A program made the translations under genes and the position numbers. The notes beneath the pieces were generated by a model. The model saw only the letters and a program-made list of their open reading frames with translations. It did no database searches and had not been told where the DNA came from. This document shows positions 4,132 to 5,456 of a stretch of 5,456 nt of DNA, in pieces. Within the stretch, counting starts at the first letter, position 1, and every line of letters starts with the position of its first letter. The stretch lies in assembly GCA_017612655.1 (NCBI GenBank), contig JAGAFM010000097.1, positions 1 through 5,456 of the forward strand, given 5' to 3'. The stretch is from Clostridia bacterium (GTDB lineage Bacteria > Bacillota > Clostridia > Oscillospirales > CAG-272).

Positions 4132-5456
4132 ATGGCAAGAAAAAAGACGGACCTGATTCTGTCCGCGGACAGTCCCCTTTCCGTGCTGTCCGGTATTTCG
4201 GACGCGCGTTCCGCCGCGTTTGCGTCGGTCGGAGTTCATACCCTGAGCGATCTGTGCCGGTTCTATCCCCGTACCTACGAGGACCGAGGCACATGTGTCC
4301 GGGTTTCCGACGCAGCTGCGCTAGCCGCGGAGGATGATCCCCAAAAGGTTTCCCTGATCCTGACGGTTTCCACAAGACCGGTCACCGCGAAACTCCCCGG
4401 GCGGAAAACGGTAACGAAGTTCGCGGCCGTTGACGAAACCGGACAGTGTTCGGTGACCTATTTCAACCAGCCTTATATCGGAACCGCGTTTGCCGTGGGG
4501 CAGACGTACCGGTTCTATGGGAAAGTCTCCCTTTACAACAAGAGACTGTCCCTGGTTTCCCCTGCTTATGAACCGGTTCCGGAATCGGAAGGTGATCCGC
4601 TCCCTTCCCTGTATCCGGTCTACCGCTGCCCGGAAGGGCTGACGCAAAAAAAGATCGCGAAAGCGATCTCACAGGCACTCCTTATTTGTTATCCGGACAA
4701 TACCGAGATTCCCGATCTGCTTCCGGACGAAATCCGGGAACGGTACGGGCTTTGCTCCGCGCGGTTTGCTCTTTTCACGATCCACCAGCCCGAGAACTGG
4801 AAGGATCTGGAAACGGCCAGGAAACGGCTGTCCTTCGAGGAACTGTTCCGATTCGCGCTGTCCCTACGGTTTCACCGGAATCTGCAGAGGGCCGCTGCGC
4901 CGCGTCCCGTTCCCAGGACAGATCTGTCTCCCTTCCTTTCCGTTCATCCGTTCTCCCTAACCGGTGCGCAGGAACGGGTCATCCGGGAAATCCGGGATGA
5001 TCTTTCCTCCCCCGATCACCCCATGAACCGCATCCTGATCGGGGACGTCGGGAGCGGGAAAACCGTGTGCGCAGCCGCTGCGATCTACTGTTCCGTGAAA
5101 GCAGGCATGCAGGCTGCCCTGATGGCGCCAACGGAGATTTTAGCAAGACAGCATTACCTGGATCTGTGTCCCATGTTCGAATCGCTCGGGATCTCCTGCG
5201 GGCTGCTGGTCGGTTCCCTCTCCGCCGCGGGAAAGAAAGCCCGGAAAGCGGAACTCCGCTCCGGGACGCTTTCGGTAATCATCGGGACGCATGCGCTGTT
5301 GGAAGACGACACGGTCTTTTCGGATCTCGGGCTGGTCGTCATCGACGAACAGCACCGGTTCGGCGTGGAACAGCGGGAGAGGCTGAGAAACAAAGCACGT
5401 TCTGCCCATCTTCTCATGATGTCCGCCACCCCGATTCCGAGAACCCTTGCACTCAC
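4132..5456 (+). CDS. recG: ATP-dependent DNA helicase RecG, 3' end outside the window
   Basis: RecG unwinds branched DNA and reverses stalled replication forks, acting in recombination and repair. The window holds the first 441 codons of a protein that is usually about 680-700 residues. Residues ~15-55 match the N-terminal helical region (VHTLSDLCRFYPRTYEDR), and ~75-150 are the OB-fold wedge domain that grips the junction. LSFEELFRFALSLR (233-246) leads into the helicase core. Core motifs are TGAQ (277-280), Walker A GDVGSGKT (304-311), motif Ia MAPTEILARQH (331-341), DEQH (405-408) in the RecG hallmark DEQHRFGVEQR, and motif III SATPIPRT (431-438). The second helicase domain and C-terminal domain lie beyond 5456. 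It begins 60 bp after a strong terminator, so it should have its own promoter, but I see no good -35/-10 pair between 4073 and 4114. No frameshift or missing motif is visible. Confidence 0.97.
   Translation, partial: MARKKTDLILSADSPLSVLSGISDARSAAFASVGVHTLSDLCRFYPRTYEDRGTCVRVSDAAALAAEDDPQKVSLILTVSTRPVTAKLPGRKTVTKFAAVDETGQCSVTYFNQPYIGTAFAVGQTYRFYGKVSLYNKRLSLVSPAYEPVPESEGDPLPSLYPVYRCPEGLTQKKIAKAISQALLICYPDNTEIPDLLPDEIRERYGLCSARFALFTIHQPENWKDLETARKRLSFEELFRFALSLRFHRNLQRAAAPRPVPRTDLSPFLSVHPFSLTGAQERVIREIRDDLSSPDHPMNRILIGDVGSGKTVCAAAAIYCSVKAGMQAALMAPTEILARQHYLDLCPMFESLGISCGLLVGSLSAAGKKARKAELRSGTLSVIIGTHALLEDDTVFSDLGLVVIDEQHRFGVEQRERLRNKARSAHLLMMSATPIPRTLAL

Overview
The window looks like a bacterial chromosome fragment from a Clostridia-type Firmicute, most likely Oscillospirales-like. 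The clues are purine-rich Shine-Dalgarno sequences before each gene with a visible start, a near-consensus sigma-A promoter, a typical Firmicutes-like RecG, and a lipoprotein carrying a Cys-x-Asp-Pro-Leu-Cys-x-His segment that I associate from memory with secreted propeller-like proteins of gut Clostridia. The taxonomic call is inference; there is no rRNA to confirm it. All supported genes lie on the + strand.

Region 1 (1-2736) is a probable cell-envelope or transport module. It starts with the C-terminal end of a secreted, propeller-like protein (1-391). This overlaps by 4 bp (ATGA) an ABC transporter ATPase (388-1284) with all nucleotide-binding motifs intact. After a 168-bp GC-rich gap with two small hairpins comes a full-length probable lipoprotein (1453-2736). 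Its C-terminal ~110 residues align by eye with the partial protein at the window start, so two paralogues flank the ATPase. No permease is visible; if there is one it should lie upstream of the window.

Region 2 (2737-4072) is a self-contained transcription unit. An inverted repeat is followed by a near-perfect promoter (TTGACT, 17 bp, TATACT), a possible 8-codon leader ORF, and a Gfo/Idh/MocA-family NAD(P)-dependent oxidoreductase of 361 residues (2903-3988). It ends in a strong intrinsic terminator with a 13-bp stem. The gene favours C-ending codons, which fits the strong promoter and suggests high expression. The substrate is not identifiable.

Region 3 (4132-5456) is the N-terminal ~60-65% of RecG, the ATP-dependent branched-DNA helicase. 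It runs off the window edge just after helicase motif III.

No tRNA, rRNA, CRISPR array, insertion sequence or integrase was seen. The best leads are the paralogue-ATPase-paralogue arrangement, the C-x4-C-x-H-x4-C cluster in the lipoprotein, and the leader region of the oxidoreductase gene. I do not see clear evidence for a wholly new system.
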